The notes under the pieces: model-generated
The model's database searches: none
Seen by the model: only the letters and a program-made list of their open reading frames with translations
Told to the model about the DNA's origin: nothing
DNA from: Afipia carboxidovorans OM5
GTDB taxonomy: Bacteria > Pseudomonadota > Alphaproteobacteria > Rhizobiales > Xanthobacteraceae
Assembly: GCF_000218565.1 (NCBI RefSeq)
Contig: NC_015684.1
Span: 3,484,001-3,548,000 of the forward strand
DNA length: 64,000 bases
Direction: 5' to 3'
Program-made: the position numbers and the translations under genes
Part shown: positions 43,604 through 54,935 of the stretch, piece by piece
Numbering within the stretch: the first letter of the stretch is position 1
How the letters are laid out: the number at the start of each line of letters is the position of its first letter

Positions 43604-44086
43604 ATGCGGATCATCGTCATTGCCGTCGGCCGCCTCAAGCAGGGCCCGGAGCGCGAGCTTGCCGAGCGCTATCGCGAGCGTTTCGAGAGTCTCGGCCGCA
43701 AGCTCGGTTTTCGCGGCCTCGATATCGTCGAGCTGCCGGAGAGCCGTCATGCCGATGCGACCGGGCGGATCGCGGAGGAAGCCAACGCCATCGCCGCGCA
43801 TATTCCCGAGCATGCCGCCGTCGTGGCGCTCAGCGAGCGCGGCGACAATCTCGACAGCGCCACACTGGCCCGCCATCTTGGGCGCTGGCGCGACGATTCG
43901 GTCCCCTGTGCGGTGTTCCTGATCGGCGGCGCTGACGGCCTCTCCGCTGAGTTGAGCCGCGTGGCGAAAATCCGCCTCGCGTTCGGCAAGGCGACCTGGC
44001 CGCATCAGATCGTGCGTATCCTGCTGCTGGAGCAGATTTATCGGGCCGGTACGATTCTCGCCGGCCACCCCTATCACCGGGCCTGA
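43604..44086 (+). CDS. rlmH: 23S rRNA (pseudouridine1915-N3)-methyltransferase RlmH
   Basis: SPOUT methyltransferase of 160 residues. It starts MRIIVIAVGRLKQGPERELA and has the SAM-binding knot loops VVALSERGDNLDS, VFLIGGADGLSAEL and LAFGKATWPHQIVRILLLEQ. The C-terminus HPYHRA is the family hallmark that contacts the target base. It normally follows rsfS, as here. Confidence 0.97.
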   Translation: MRIIVIAVGRLKQGPERELAERYRERFESLGRKLGFRGLDIVELPESRHADATGRIAEEANAIAAHIPEHAAVVALSERGDNLDSATLARHLGRWRDDSVPCAVFLIGGADGLSAELSRVAKIRLAFGKATWPHQIVRILLLEQIYRAGTILAGHPYHRA

Positions 44087-44100
44087 GCGGAGACCTCAAT

Positions 44101-45435
44101 TTGATTTTCGCCGTGCGCCATCCGTCTCTTCGCTCCCGGCTTTGCCGCGGCGGAGCGGTTGCGCTCGTGCTCTCGCTCACGGCATCGGGTGTACTCGCAC
44201 AAACCGCATCACCGTCACCGCCCGATCAGGCGGCCATCGACCAGCGCAACAAAGAGCTCGAGGCGTTGCGCGCGAAGCAGAAAGAAGCGGCCGAGGCCGA
44301 GCAGCGCCTCAAGGCCGAGATCGCGACCCTCGGTCAGGACCGCACCAAGCTCAACCAGCAACTGATCGACACCGCCGCCCGCATCCGCACCATCGAGACC
44401 AACATCAGCGACAGCGAGGGCCGCATCCGCCCGCTCGATGCACGCGAGGCCGAGATTCGCCTGTCACTGGAGACGCGGCGTGACCGGATCGGGGAAGTGC
44501 TCGCGGCCTTGCAGCGCGCCGGCCGTCGCGCACCGCCAGCACTTCTGGTGACGCCGGAGGACTCGCTGCAATCGCTGCACACCGCGATGCTGCTCGGCGC
44601 CACGGTCCCGGAAATGCGCGCCCGTGCGCTACAGCTTGCGAGCGATCTCGGCGAGCTCATTCAGGTGCGCAAAAACATATCGGAGGAACGTGACCGCCTC
44701 AAAGGCGAGCGCGATCGGTTGACCACCGACAGCACACGCCTCGCCGCGCTGGTCGAGGAGCGGCAGAAGCAGCAGTCCGAGATCGAGCGCAACATGGCGG
44801 CGGAAGCCCGGCGCGCCGCGAACCTCGCCAAGGAGGCGGGTAGCCTGCAGGACCTCATTGCCAAAATGGAACAGGACCTGCAGAGCGCCGCCAAGGCGGC
44901 GGCCGCTGCGGAATTGAAAGGAACTCCTCCCTCCGTCAACGGAAAGCCAAATTTGCGCGGCATGCAGGACACCGCGCGCCTCAGCCCGGCGATCGCCTTT
45001 GCCACCGCAAAGGGATTGTTACCTCTCCCGGTCAACGGCACGAAGATCCGAAGCTATGGCGGGCCGGACGGTAATGGCGGGCAGGAAAAGGGCATTTCAA
45101 TCGCAACGCGCCCCGGTGGACAGGTCACAACCCCGTGTGACGGGTGGGTGGTCTATGCCGGGCCGTTCCGCAGCTATGGACAACTCTTGATCCTCAATGC
45201 GGGCGGCGGGTATCATGTCCTGCTCGCCGGAATGGACCGTATTTCGGTCAATATTGGCCAGTTTGTACTGACGGGGGAGCCGGTGGCGACGATGGGATCA
45301 CAGTCTCAGGTCGCCTCCATTCTGGCAGCGCCATCGAGCCAGCCCGTGCTGTATATTGAGTTCCGGAAAGACGGGACTCCGATCGACCCAGGTCCGTGGT
45401 GGACTGCAAAGGAAGGCGAAAAGGTTCGCGGATGA
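44101..45435 (+). CDS. envC: EnvC-like murein hydrolase activator with degenerate LytM domain
   Basis: A periplasmic protein of 444 residues beginning with TTG. A signal peptide (cleavage near VLAQ, about 34) precedes a long coiled coil (about 45-255, rich in ELEALRAKQKEAAEAEQRLK-type heptads) and a C-terminal LytM domain (about 310-440). The LytM metal-site residues are not conserved: GQEKGISIAT stands where HxGxD is expected, and YHVLLAGM stands for HxH. It is therefore an activator of amidases rather than a hydrolase, as in E. coli EnvC. It overlaps ctpA by 4 bp. Confidence 0.88.
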   Translation: MIFAVRHPSLRSRLCRGGAVALVLSLTASGVLAQTASPSPPDQAAIDQRNKELEALRAKQKEAAEAEQRLKAEIATLGQDRTKLNQQLIDTAARIRTIETNISDSEGRIRPLDAREAEIRLSLETRRDRIGEVLAALQRAGRRAPPALLVTPEDSLQSLHTAMLLGATVPEMRARALQLASDLGELIQVRKNISEERDRLKGERDRLTTDSTRLAALVEERQKQQSEIERNMAAEARRAANLAKEAGSLQDLIAKMEQDLQSAAKAAAAAELKGTPPSVNGKPNLRGMQDTARLSPAIAFATAKGLLPLPVNGTKIRSYGGPDGNGGQEKGISIATRPGGQVTTPCDGWVVYAGPFRSYGQLLILNAGGGYHVLLAGMDRISVNIGQFVLTGEPVATMGSQSQVASILAAPSSQPVLYIEFRKDGTPIDPGPWWTAKEGEKVRG

Positions 45436-46778
45436 TGCGCAAGACTTCTCTCATTCTTCTCAGCGCCGCCGCCGGCGCCGCCGCGACCCTCCTGTTGACC
45501 CAGCCGCGCGCGTCGCTGATGGGCACCACAGCCCGCGCGGCCGCCGCCGACACCTATCGCCAGCTCAATCTGTTCGGCGATGTATTCGACCGCGTCCGCA
45601 GCGACTACGTCGAGAAGCCCGACGACAAGAAGCTGATCGAGAGCGCCATCAGCGGCATGCTGACCGGCCTCGACCCGCATTCGAGCTATATGGATTCAAA
45701 GAGCTTCAAGGATATGCAGGTGCAGACCCGCGGTGAGTTCGGCGGGCTCGGCATCGAGGTGACGATGGAAGACGGCCTCATCAAGGTGGTCTCACCGATC
45801 GACGACACACCTGCCTCGCGGGCCGGCATCCTTGCCAACGACATCATCACCAATCTCGACGACGAAGCGGTGCAGGGCCTCACCCTGAACCAGGCCGTCG
45901 ACAAGATGCGCGGCCCGGTCAACACCAAGATCAAGCTCAAGATTGTCCGCAAGGGTCAGGATAAGCCGATCGAGGTGACGCTGACACGCGACAACATCCG
46001 CGTCCGTGCGGTGCGTGCCAAGGTGCAGGAAGGCGATATCGCCTATATCCGCATTACCTCGTTCAACGAGCAGACCACCGAAGGGCTGAAGAAGGAGATG
46101 ACCAATCTCCAGCAGCAGATCGGCGGCAACGACAAGGTCAAGGGCTACATCCTCGACCTGCGCAACAACCCCGGCGGCTTGCTGGAAGAAGCGGTCTCTG
46201 TGTCGGACGCCTTCCTCGATCGCGGCGAGATCGTCTCGACCCGCGGCCGCAATGCCGAGGAAACCCAGCGCCGCACCGCCAAGCCCGGCGACCTTGCCAA
46301 GGGCAAGCCGGTTGTCGTGCTGATCAACGGTGGTTCGGCGTCCGCGTCGGAGATCGTCGCCGGCGCACTGCAGGATCAGAAGCGTTCGACCACGATCGGC
46401 ACGCGCTCGTTCGGCAAGGGCTCGGTGCAGACCATCATTCCGCTCGGTTCGAACAACGGCGCGCTGCGCCTCACCACCGCGCGCTACTTCACGCCGTCTG
46501 GCAAGTCGATCCAGGCCAAGGGCATCAGCCCGGACATCGAAGTGCTGCAGGATATTCCGGACGAGCTGAAGGCCAAGACCGACACCAAGGGCGAGGCTTC
46601 GCTGCGCGGCCACCTCAAGGCGGACGGGCAGGAGGAAACAGGCTCGCAGTCTTATGTCCCGCCGGATGAGAAGAACGACAAGGCGCTGCACACCGCCATC
46701 GATCTTCTGCACGGCATCAAGCATAACGCTGCCAATACGACGACCCCGCCTCCGTCGGGCGGCAAAACGGCGAACTAA
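45432..46778 (+). CDS. ctpA: C-terminal processing protease CtpA (S41 family)
   Basis: A periplasmic serine protease of 448 residues. A signal or anchor segment (about 4-22) is followed by the N-terminal helical region (RQLNLFGDVFDRVRSDYVE), a PDZ domain (about 85-175, GGLGIEVTMEDGLIKVVSPI) and the S41 core. The catalytic Ser lies in NGGSASASEIVAGALQD and the Lys in SFGKGSVQTIIPL. ATG overlaps the envC stop as ATGATG. An intrinsic terminator follows, so the envC-ctpA unit ends here. Confidence 0.95.
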   Translation: MMRKTSLILLSAAAGAAATLLLTQPRASLMGTTARAAAADTYRQLNLFGDVFDRVRSDYVEKPDDKKLIESAISGMLTGLDPHSSYMDSKSFKDMQVQTRGEFGGLGIEVTMEDGLIKVVSPIDDTPASRAGILANDIITNLDDEAVQGLTLNQAVDKMRGPVNTKIKLKIVRKGQDKPIEVTLTRDNIRVRAVRAKVQEGDIAYIRITSFNEQTTEGLKKEMTNLQQQIGGNDKVKGYILDLRNNPGGLLEEAVSVSDAFLDRGEIVSTRGRNAEETQRRTAKPGDLAKGKPVVVLINGGSASASEIVAGALQDQKRSTTIGTRSFGKGSVQTIIPLGSNNGALRLTTARYFTPSGKSIQAKGISPDIEVLQDIPDELKAKTDTKGEASLRGHLKADGQEETGSQSYVPPDEKNDKALHTAIDLLHGIKHNAANTTTPPPSGGKTAN

Positions 46779-46798
46779 CTCTTCGCTTCACGATTAAT

Positions 46799-46832
46799 AA
46801 GAAGGCGGCCCCAGCGGCCGCCTTCTTTATTT
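46799..46832 (+). terminator. Intrinsic terminator after ctpA
   Basis: AAGAAGGCGGCC (46799-46810) and GGCCGCCTTCTT (46816-46827) form a perfect 12 bp stem with a 5-base loop, followed by TATTT. The stem ends in AAGAAG/CTTCTT, which also gives a short U-run on the transcript. Confidence 0.88.
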
Positions 46833-46863
46833 CAGGGTTACCAACAGCGATACGAGGCAGCCG

Positions 46864-47424
46864 ATGAGCAAGACCATGAGCGAAAAAGAAAAGATGCTCG
46901 CAGGCGAATTGTATCTGCCGAGCGATCCGCAGATTCAGGCCGACAGCGCCGCAACGCAGGTCTGGCTCGCGCGCTACAATGCAATGCTCGGCCAGCCTGC
47001 CGCCGCACGGCTTGCCGTGCTGCGCGAGCGGATGACGACGGGTGAGCAGTGCGACCTGCGCCCGCCGTTCTATTGCGATTACGGTTTCAATATCCGTCTC
47101 GGCACAGGCGTGTTCATGAACTTCAACTGCGTCGTGCTCGACGTGACCTATGTCACCATCGGCGACCGCACCCAGATCGGCCCCGCCGTGCAGATCTACG
47201 CCGCCGACCATCTGCGCGATCCCGCCCAGCGCCGCGAGGGGTTTGAATTTGCCCGGCCGGTCACGATCGGTTCCGATGTCTGGATCGGCGGCGGTGCGAT
47301 CATTCTGCCCGGTATCACCATCGGTGATGGCGCCCTGATCGGCGCAGGGAGCGTGGTGACGTCCGACGTTGCCGCCGGCACGACCGTGGTCGGCAACCCG
47401 GCTCGCCCCCGCCGGGCTGTCTGA
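46864..47424 (+). CDS. Maltose/galactoside O-acetyltransferase-like (hexapeptide repeat) protein
   Basis: A 186-residue left-handed beta-helix acetyltransferase. The N-terminal MSEKEKMLAGELYLPSDPQI is the Maa/NodL-type cap. The hexapeptide coils follow: RLGTGVFMNFNCVVLDVTYV, with the catalytic His in IYAADH, then VWIGGGAIILPGITIGDGAL and GAGSVVTSDV. The acceptor is probably a sugar. The gene stands alone after the ctpA terminator. Confidence 0.9.
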   Translation: MSKTMSEKEKMLAGELYLPSDPQIQADSAATQVWLARYNAMLGQPAAARLAVLRERMTTGEQCDLRPPFYCDYGFNIRLGTGVFMNFNCVVLDVTYVTIGDRTQIGPAVQIYAADHLRDPAQRREGFEFARPVTIGSDVWIGGGAIILPGITIGDGALIGAGSVVTSDVAAGTTVVGNPARPRRAV

Positions 47425-47497
47425 GGGCCAAGGCCGGGCGAGGCGATCCCACCTGCTCATGGTAGGATTCGCGCGATGATTCGCAGGGCCTCCCACC

Positions 47498-48670
47498 GTG
47501 GTCGATGATTTCAGCGCGCCGCTCGGGCAGAATGCGCCGCGCCGGCGTCGCTTTCGGCTGCCTTTCACCGCGCCGCAGGCCATCGCCACCGTCTCAGGCC
47601 TGTTTCTGCTGACCTTTCTCGGCTTTGCGATCTTCGGGCGCGACCCGATGGGCGGCGAGCCGATCGTGACCGCAACCTACGACCCCGCCAAACTGCCGGG
47701 CGCGACCCAGTCCGCCATTCCGCCCGCCGCTCCGATCACCGCTGCCGCGCCGAACGGGCAGAAGACCGTCACCATCATCGATGGCTCGAGCGGCCAGCGC
47801 CGCGAAATGGTGGTCGGCGCTGAAGGCTCCACGGATACCGAGAGCGACACCCCGGCGCTCCAGACCGGCATCAACCAGCGGCTTCTCGAGAACTCACGTT
47901 ACGGCCTCGTGCCTATTTCCGCCGACGGGCTGAAGCCCTGGCGCGTCTATGCCGCAAGCACCGATCTGCAGCGCGCCCGCGCCGCCACCATGCCGACGAT
48001 CTCGCTTGTGATCGGCGGGCTCGGTGTCGGCTCGGCCAAGACCAATGACGCGGTGCTGCGCCTGCCGGGCGCGGTGACGCTCGCCTTCACACCCTACGGC
48101 TCCGATCCCGGCAAACTGATTGCACGCGCACGCGCGCAGAAGCACGAAGTGCTGCTGCAGGTGCCGATGGAGCCCTACGATTATCCTGATAACGATCCCG
48201 GCCCGCAGACGCTGCTCGCCACCGCAAGCGCGGAGCAGAATGTCGATCGTCTGATGTGGCACATGAGCCGCTTCCAGGGATATGTCGGCCTTGCGAACTT
48301 CATGGGCTCGCGCTTCGTCGTCTCCGACGCCGCGATGCAGCCGATCGTGCAGGAAGCCGCGCGCCGCGGCCTCGCATGGTTCGACGACGGCTCGGTGCCG
48401 CGCAGCCTCGCCGGCCAGCTTGCAGGCGCGCAAGGTGCTCCGTCCACAACCGCAGATCTGGTGATCGATCAGGTTCCGACGTCGGCCGAGATCGACAAGA
48501 ATCTCGCCAAGCTGGAGAACCTCGCACGCGAACGCGGCACCGCCGTCGGCATGGCCTCGGCGCTGCCGGTGTCGATCGAACGGATCGGTGCATGGGCGCA
48601 GCGGCTGGAGAATCGAGGCATTCTTTTGGTGCCGTTGACAACCACCCTGATGAAATCAAAATCGAGCTGA
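47498..48670 (+). CDS. Divergent polysaccharide deacetylase (YibQ/DUF610 family)
   Basis: A 390-residue protein starting with GTG. A membrane anchor (about 27-45) is followed by a proline-rich linker and the YibQ-type NodB-like domain from about 155: TISLVIGGLGVGSAKTNDAV, VTLAFTPYGSDPGKLIARAR, LLQVPMEPYDYPDNDPGPQ, and RRGLAWFDDGSVPRS. It often accompanies envC and ctpA in alphaproteobacteria. The role is probably in the envelope; no activity is proven. Confidence 0.88.
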   Translation: MVDDFSAPLGQNAPRRRRFRLPFTAPQAIATVSGLFLLTFLGFAIFGRDPMGGEPIVTATYDPAKLPGATQSAIPPAAPITAAAPNGQKTVTIIDGSSGQRREMVVGAEGSTDTESDTPALQTGINQRLLENSRYGLVPISADGLKPWRVYAASTDLQRARAATMPTISLVIGGLGVGSAKTNDAVLRLPGAVTLAFTPYGSDPGKLIARARAQKHEVLLQVPMEPYDYPDNDPGPQTLLATASAEQNVDRLMWHMSRFQGYVGLANFMGSRFVVSDAAMQPIVQEAARRGLAWFDDGSVPRSLAGQLAGAQGAPSTTADLVIDQVPTSAEIDKNLAKLENLARERGTAVGMASALPVSIERIGAWAQRLENRGILLVPLTTTLMKSKSS

Positions 48671-48730
48671 CCTCCAGCGCCTTCCCTCAGCGCGCCGGAG
48701 CCAACAGCCATACAGTCGAAGGTCTCTCTC

Positions 48731-49231
48731 ATGGCGCGTTACGAAGATCTGCCCTACCGCAGTTGCGTCGGCATGATGCTTCTCAACCCCAAGGGGCTTG
48801 TCTTCATCGGCCGGCGGGTCGGCGGCACCGAGTTGATCGATCCCGCGCATGTCTGGCAGATGCCGCAAGGTGGCATCGATCCCGGCGAGGATTACTGGGA
48901 AGCAGCGCAACGCGAACTTCTCGAAGAGACCAACGCACGCTCGATCGAAAAACTCGCCGAGGCGACCGACTGGTTCACCTACGATATCCCGCGCATGATT
49001 GCCGGGCGCTCATGGAAGGGCCGCTATCGCGGCCAGCGGCAGAAGTGGTTTGCGATCCGCTTCACCGGCGATGACAGCGAGATCAATGTCGCCTCACCCG
49101 CCGGCCACAAGGCGGAATTCGTCGACTGGCGCTGGGAGCCGATGCAGAATCTTCCCAACCTCGTCGTGCCCTTCAAGCGCCCGGTCTACGAGCGCGTGGT
49201 GAAAGAGTTTTCCCGCTTCGCGGGGGAGTGA
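48731..49231 (+). CDS. rppH: RNA pyrophosphohydrolase RppH (Nudix)
   Basis: Removes pyrophosphate from mRNA 5' ends, triggering decay. The 166-residue protein has SCVGMMLLNPKGLVFIGRRV, the Nudix box GGIDPGEDYWEAAQRELLEE followed by Thr-Asn, and WKGRYRGQRQKWFAIRF typical of RppH/IalA. The Nudix box has Asn in place of the final Gly. The C-terminus RWEPMQNLPNLVVPFKRPVY is conserved. It ends 126 bp before a bidirectional terminator. Confidence 0.95.
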   Translation: MARYEDLPYRSCVGMMLLNPKGLVFIGRRVGGTELIDPAHVWQMPQGGIDPGEDYWEAAQRELLEETNARSIEKLAEATDWFTYDIPRMIAGRSWKGRYRGQRQKWFAIRFTGDDSEINVASPAGHKAEFVDWRWEPMQNLPNLVVPFKRPVYERVVKEFSRFAGE

Positions 49232-49276
49232 GGCAGGCGGGCTGCCCCACCGTCATTGCGAGCGACGTCTCCTTCA

Positions 49277-49297
49277 CCTCTCCCCGGCGGGGAGAGG
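49277..49297. repeat. Half-size relative of the atp-operon palindrome
   Basis: CCTCTCCCCG and CGGGGAGAGG form a perfect 10 bp palindrome with one central base, downstream of rppH. The arm sequence resembles the outer arms of the two large elements at 49837 and 52736, but only one arm pair is present. Confidence 0.6.
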
Positions 49298-49356
49298 GAG
49301 CGCATCGCGAGTTGCGGAGGGGCTTACCCTTCAACAAGTAGCTTCACGCAAATAAG

Positions 49357-49384
49357 AAAAAGCCCCGCCAAAGCGGGGCTTTTT
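49357..49384. terminator. Bidirectional terminator between rppH and atpC
   Basis: AGCCCCGC (49361-49368), loop CAAA, GCGGGGCT (49373-49380). The stem is flanked by AAAA on the left and TTTT on the right, so each strand has a run of T after the hairpin. It can serve the convergent rppH and atp transcripts. Confidence 0.9.
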
Positions 49385-49404
49385 GATTTTCAAAACCGAG
49401 AGCT

Positions 49405-49815
49405 TTAGTGCATCCCGGTCGACGTGATGTGCTGCTGGATGACCTTGAAGTGGTCGAGCCGCGCGATCGCCTTGTCGAGCTCGTTGCCGGGCTCTTCGTT
49501 CTTCAAGTTCGATTCCATCTCCTCGATCTGGCGAGCAAATGCCGCGCGGTCGAGATCGGCGAGCGAGGTTGCCGTGTCGGCAAGAACCGTGAGCCCCTTC
49601 TCGGAGACTTCGGCCAGACCGCCGAGCACGATGATCTTCTCGTGCTTGCCGCCGATGGTGACGGTGAGAATGCCCGGGCGCACGCTCGCCACCAGCGGCG
49701 AGTGTCCCGCGAGCACGCCGAAGTCGCCCTCGACGCCGGGAACGTCAACCTGCTCGACCTCGCCCGAGAAGGCGATCTTTTCCGGCGAGACGAGATCGAA
49801 GTGGAAGGTAGCCAT
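49405..49815 (-). CDS. atpC: ATP synthase F1 epsilon subunit
   Basis: Central-stalk subunit (136 residues) that couples and inhibits the F1 motor. The beta-sandwich part starts MATFHFDLVSPEKIAFSGEV and has VPGVEGDFGVLAGHSPLVAS and KIIVLGGLAEVSEKGLTVLA. A helical C-terminus follows. I chose the ATG at 49815 with GAGAAG upstream over the GTG two codons earlier. It is the last gene of the operon, separated from atpD by the palindromic element. Confidence 0.96.
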   Translation of the reverse strand: MATFHFDLVSPEKIAFSGEVEQVDVPGVEGDFGVLAGHSPLVASVRPGILTVTIGGKHEKIIVLGGLAEVSEKGLTVLADTATSLADLDRAAFARQIEEMESNLKNEEPGNELDKAIARLDHFKVIQQHITSTGMH

Positions 49816-49836
49816 GTTCACTTCTCGTTGTCTTCA

Positions 49837-49939
49837 CCTCTCCCGCTTGCGGGGGAGGTCGAACGCGCAAGCGTCCGGGAGGGGGAGATCGGGAGGAAGC
49901 AATGCCCCCTCCCCGGCCCTCCCCCGCGAGCGGGAGAGG
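49837..49939. repeat. Long-arm palindromic element A in the atp operon (between atpD and atpC)
   Basis: A 22 bp arm (49837-49858, core CTCCCGCTTGCGGGGGAG) and its inverted copy (49918-49939, one mismatch) bound a 59 bp GC-rich spacer. Each arm is itself nearly palindromic. The transcript could fold into a very long hairpin. The same arms occur at 52736-52833. Confidence 0.85.
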
Positions 49940-49949
49940 GAGAAAACTC

Positions 49950-51380
<1,431 letters not shown>

Positions 51381-51401
51381 GGAAACTCTCTCCTTGATAA
51401 C

Positions 51402-51809
51402 TTAGACGGCGATCAGCTTGACGGGGACGTTCCCCTTGGTCGCCTTGGAATACGGGCAAATCGAGTGGGCATCTTCGATCAGGGCCTGCAGCTTGGCCTT
51501 GTCGGCACCCGGCAACGCGACACGAAGCTCAGCCGACAGCGAGAACGAGCCATCGTTGATGTTCAGCGTCACGTCGCACGTCACTTTCGCGGCCTGGCCG
51601 TCGAGGCCGTGCTTCTTTGCAAGCACGAGGATCGCCTGACCGAAACAGGCCGACCAGCCGAGCGCGAAGAGCTGCTCGGGATTGTGTCCCTCACCCGAGC
51701 CGCCGATGTCCTTCGGCAGCGCCATCGCCAGCGCGAGGCCGCCGTTTTCCAGAACAGCACGGCCGTTGCGGCCGCCGGACGTTGTCGCCTGTGTTGAGTA
51801 AGATGGCAT
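51402..51809 (-). CDS. ohr: Organic hydroperoxide resistance protein (Ohr/OsmC family) inside the atp operon
   Basis: Thiol peroxidase of 135 residues that reduces organic and lipid hydroperoxides using lipoyl or thiol partners. The Ohr pattern is present: TSGGRNGRAVLENG (Arg14/Arg17), PKDIGGSGEGHNPEQLF (Glu45), GWSACFGQAI with peroxidatic Cys55, and SICPYSKATKGN with resolving Cys118. It lies between atpG and atpD, 11 bp after the former and 21 bp before the latter, in the same direction with good ribosome sites. This is an unusual place for it. No OhrR gene is nearby. Confidence 0.9.
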   Translation of the reverse strand: MPSYSTQATTSGGRNGRAVLENGGLALAMALPKDIGGSGEGHNPEQLFALGWSACFGQAILVLAKKHGLDGQAAKVTCDVTLNINDGSFSLSAELRVALPGADKAKLQALIEDAHSICPYSKATKGNVPVKLIAV

Positions 51810-51820
51810 TGCTTCTCTCC

Positions 51821-52702
51821 TCAGATAGCCTCGGCGCCGGAGATGATTTCGATCAGTTCCTTCGTAATCATCGCCTGTCGGGTGCGGTTATAAATCAGGG
51901 TCTGCTTGCGGATCATGTCCCCCGCGTTGCGGGTTGCGTTGTCCATCGCGGTCATCTGCGCGCCGTAGAACGAGGCGTTGTTCTCAAGCAGCGCGCGGAA
52001 GATCTGGATCGCGAGGTTGCGCGGCAGAAGGTCGGCAAGAATTTCGTTCTCTTCCGGCTCGTAGTCGTAGACGGCAGAGGCGGACGCAGCCCCCTCTTCC
52101 TTCTCTTCGATCACGAGCGGGATGATCTGCTGAGCGGTCGGCACCTGGGCGATCACCGACTTGAACTGCGAATAGAACAGCGTGCAGACGTCGAACTCAC
52201 CAGCCTCGAACATGCCGACGATCTTCTTGGCGATGTCCTCGGCGTTCTTGTAGCCCAGCACCTTCACCGAGCGCAGCTCGACGTTGCCGACGATCTGCTT
52301 CTCGAACAGGCGGCGGAGCTGCTCGTAGCCCTTGCGGCCGACGCAGAAAATCTTGACCTGCTTGCCCTCGTTCATCAGCGCGAGAGCGCGGTCGCGCGCA
52401 AGACGCACGATCGAGGAGTTGAAAGCGCCGGAGAGGCCGCGCTCGCCGGTGCACACCAGAAGAAGATGAACCTGATCGCGTCCGGTGCCGGACAGAAGAA
52501 CCGGCGCGCTGTCGGAACCCGCCGCGGCGGAGGCGATGTTGGAAATCACCGCGGCCATCCGCTCGGCGTAAGGCCGCGCGGCTTCCGCCGCCATCTGCGC
52601 GCGGCGCAGCTTCGAGGCCGCGACCATCTGCATGGCCTTGGTGATCTTTTGCGTCGCCTTGGTGGAGGCGATGCGGACACGCATGTCCTTGAGTGAAGCC
52701 AT
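51821..52702 (-). CDS. atpG: ATP synthase F1 gamma subunit
   Basis: Rotor subunit of F1 (293 residues). The start MASLKDMRVRIASTKATQKI is the normal family N-terminus; a GTG five codons upstream (52717) is less likely. The C-terminal helix ATRNAGDMIRKQTLIYNRTR, followed by RQAMITKELIEIISGAEAI, is the part inside the alpha-beta ring. Ohr follows after 11 bp. The second palindrome lies upstream, toward atpA. Confidence 0.97.
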   Translation of the reverse strand: MASLKDMRVRIASTKATQKITKAMQMVAASKLRRAQMAAEAARPYAERMAAVISNIASAAAGSDSAPVLLSGTGRDQVHLLLVCTGERGLSGAFNSSIVRLARDRALALMNEGKQVKIFCVGRKGYEQLRRLFEKQIVGNVELRSVKVLGYKNAEDIAKKIVGMFEAGEFDVCTLFYSQFKSVIAQVPTAQQIIPLVIEEKEEGAASASAVYDYEPEENEILADLLPRNLAIQIFRALLENNASFYGAQMTAMDNATRNAGDMIRKQTLIYNRTRQAMITKELIEIISGAEAI

Positions 52703-52735
52703 TCCGGTCTCGTCCACTACATCTCGGTTGCACCC

Positions 52736-52833
52736 CCTCTCCCGCTTGCGGGGGAGGGCCGGGGTGGGGGCGCTTAAAGATACCCCCTCCCGACCGGCCT
52801 TCGCCGGTCGACCTCCCCCGCAAGCGGGAGAGG
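52736..52833. repeat. Long-arm palindromic element B in the atp operon (between atpA and atpG)
   Basis: A 22 bp arm at 52736-52757 (core CTCCCGCTTGCGGGGGAG) and its exact inverted copy at 52812-52833 bound a 54 bp spacer that contains an inner hairpin CGACCGGC-CTTC-GCCGGTCG. It is a relative of element A at 49837-49939 and ends 9 bp before the atpA stop. Confidence 0.88.
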
Positions 52834-52842
52834 TGAAAGCGT

Positions 52843-54374
<1,532 letters not shown>

Positions 54375-54375
<1 letters not shown>

Positions 54376-54935
54376 CAGCCTGCCTCTTTCATCGCGTGCT
54401 TGATCGAATTGAGTTTGGTGCGAAGCGAACTATCAACCATGCGGCTGCCGAGCTTGACGATCAGCCCGCCGATGATCGAAGGATCCACCTTCACGTTGAG
54501 ATCGACGTCCTTGCCTGTCACTGATTTCAGCGAGGCTTTCAGCGCGTCGAGATTCTTGTCGTTGAGCGGCTCGGCGACCGTGACGTCGGCCGTGGCTTCG
54601 CCGCGGAATTTCGCGACCAGCGCGCGGAAGGCGCGGATCACATCGTTCACCGCAAACAGGCGGCGATTGGCGGTCAGAACCTTCAGGAAATTCGCGGTGA
54701 TGCCGGTAATGCCCGCTTTGGTGAGCACGGCGTCGAGCGCCTTGCCCTGCTCCTGCGCGGTGAAAACCGGACTGCGCACCAGCCGGACGAGATCCGGATT
54801 ATCCGCAAGCAGGGCCGCGAACTTGTCGACATCGGCGCGCACGGCGTCGATCGACTTCTGGTCTCGTGCGAGTTCGAAAAGGGCGGTCGCGTACCGTCCG
54901 GCCACGCCTGAAACTGAGGTATCGTCAGTAGCCAC
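54375..54935 (-). CDS. atpH: ATP synthase F1 delta subunit
   Basis: Peripheral-stalk subunit (OSCP-like, 186 residues) joining F1 to F0. The helical N-terminal domain includes [20 protein letters not shown] and [20 protein letters not shown]. The C-terminal part has [20 protein letters not shown] and [16 protein letters not shown]. It starts with GTG and is the first gene of the operon. F0 genes are elsewhere, as usual in this class. Confidence 0.96.
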
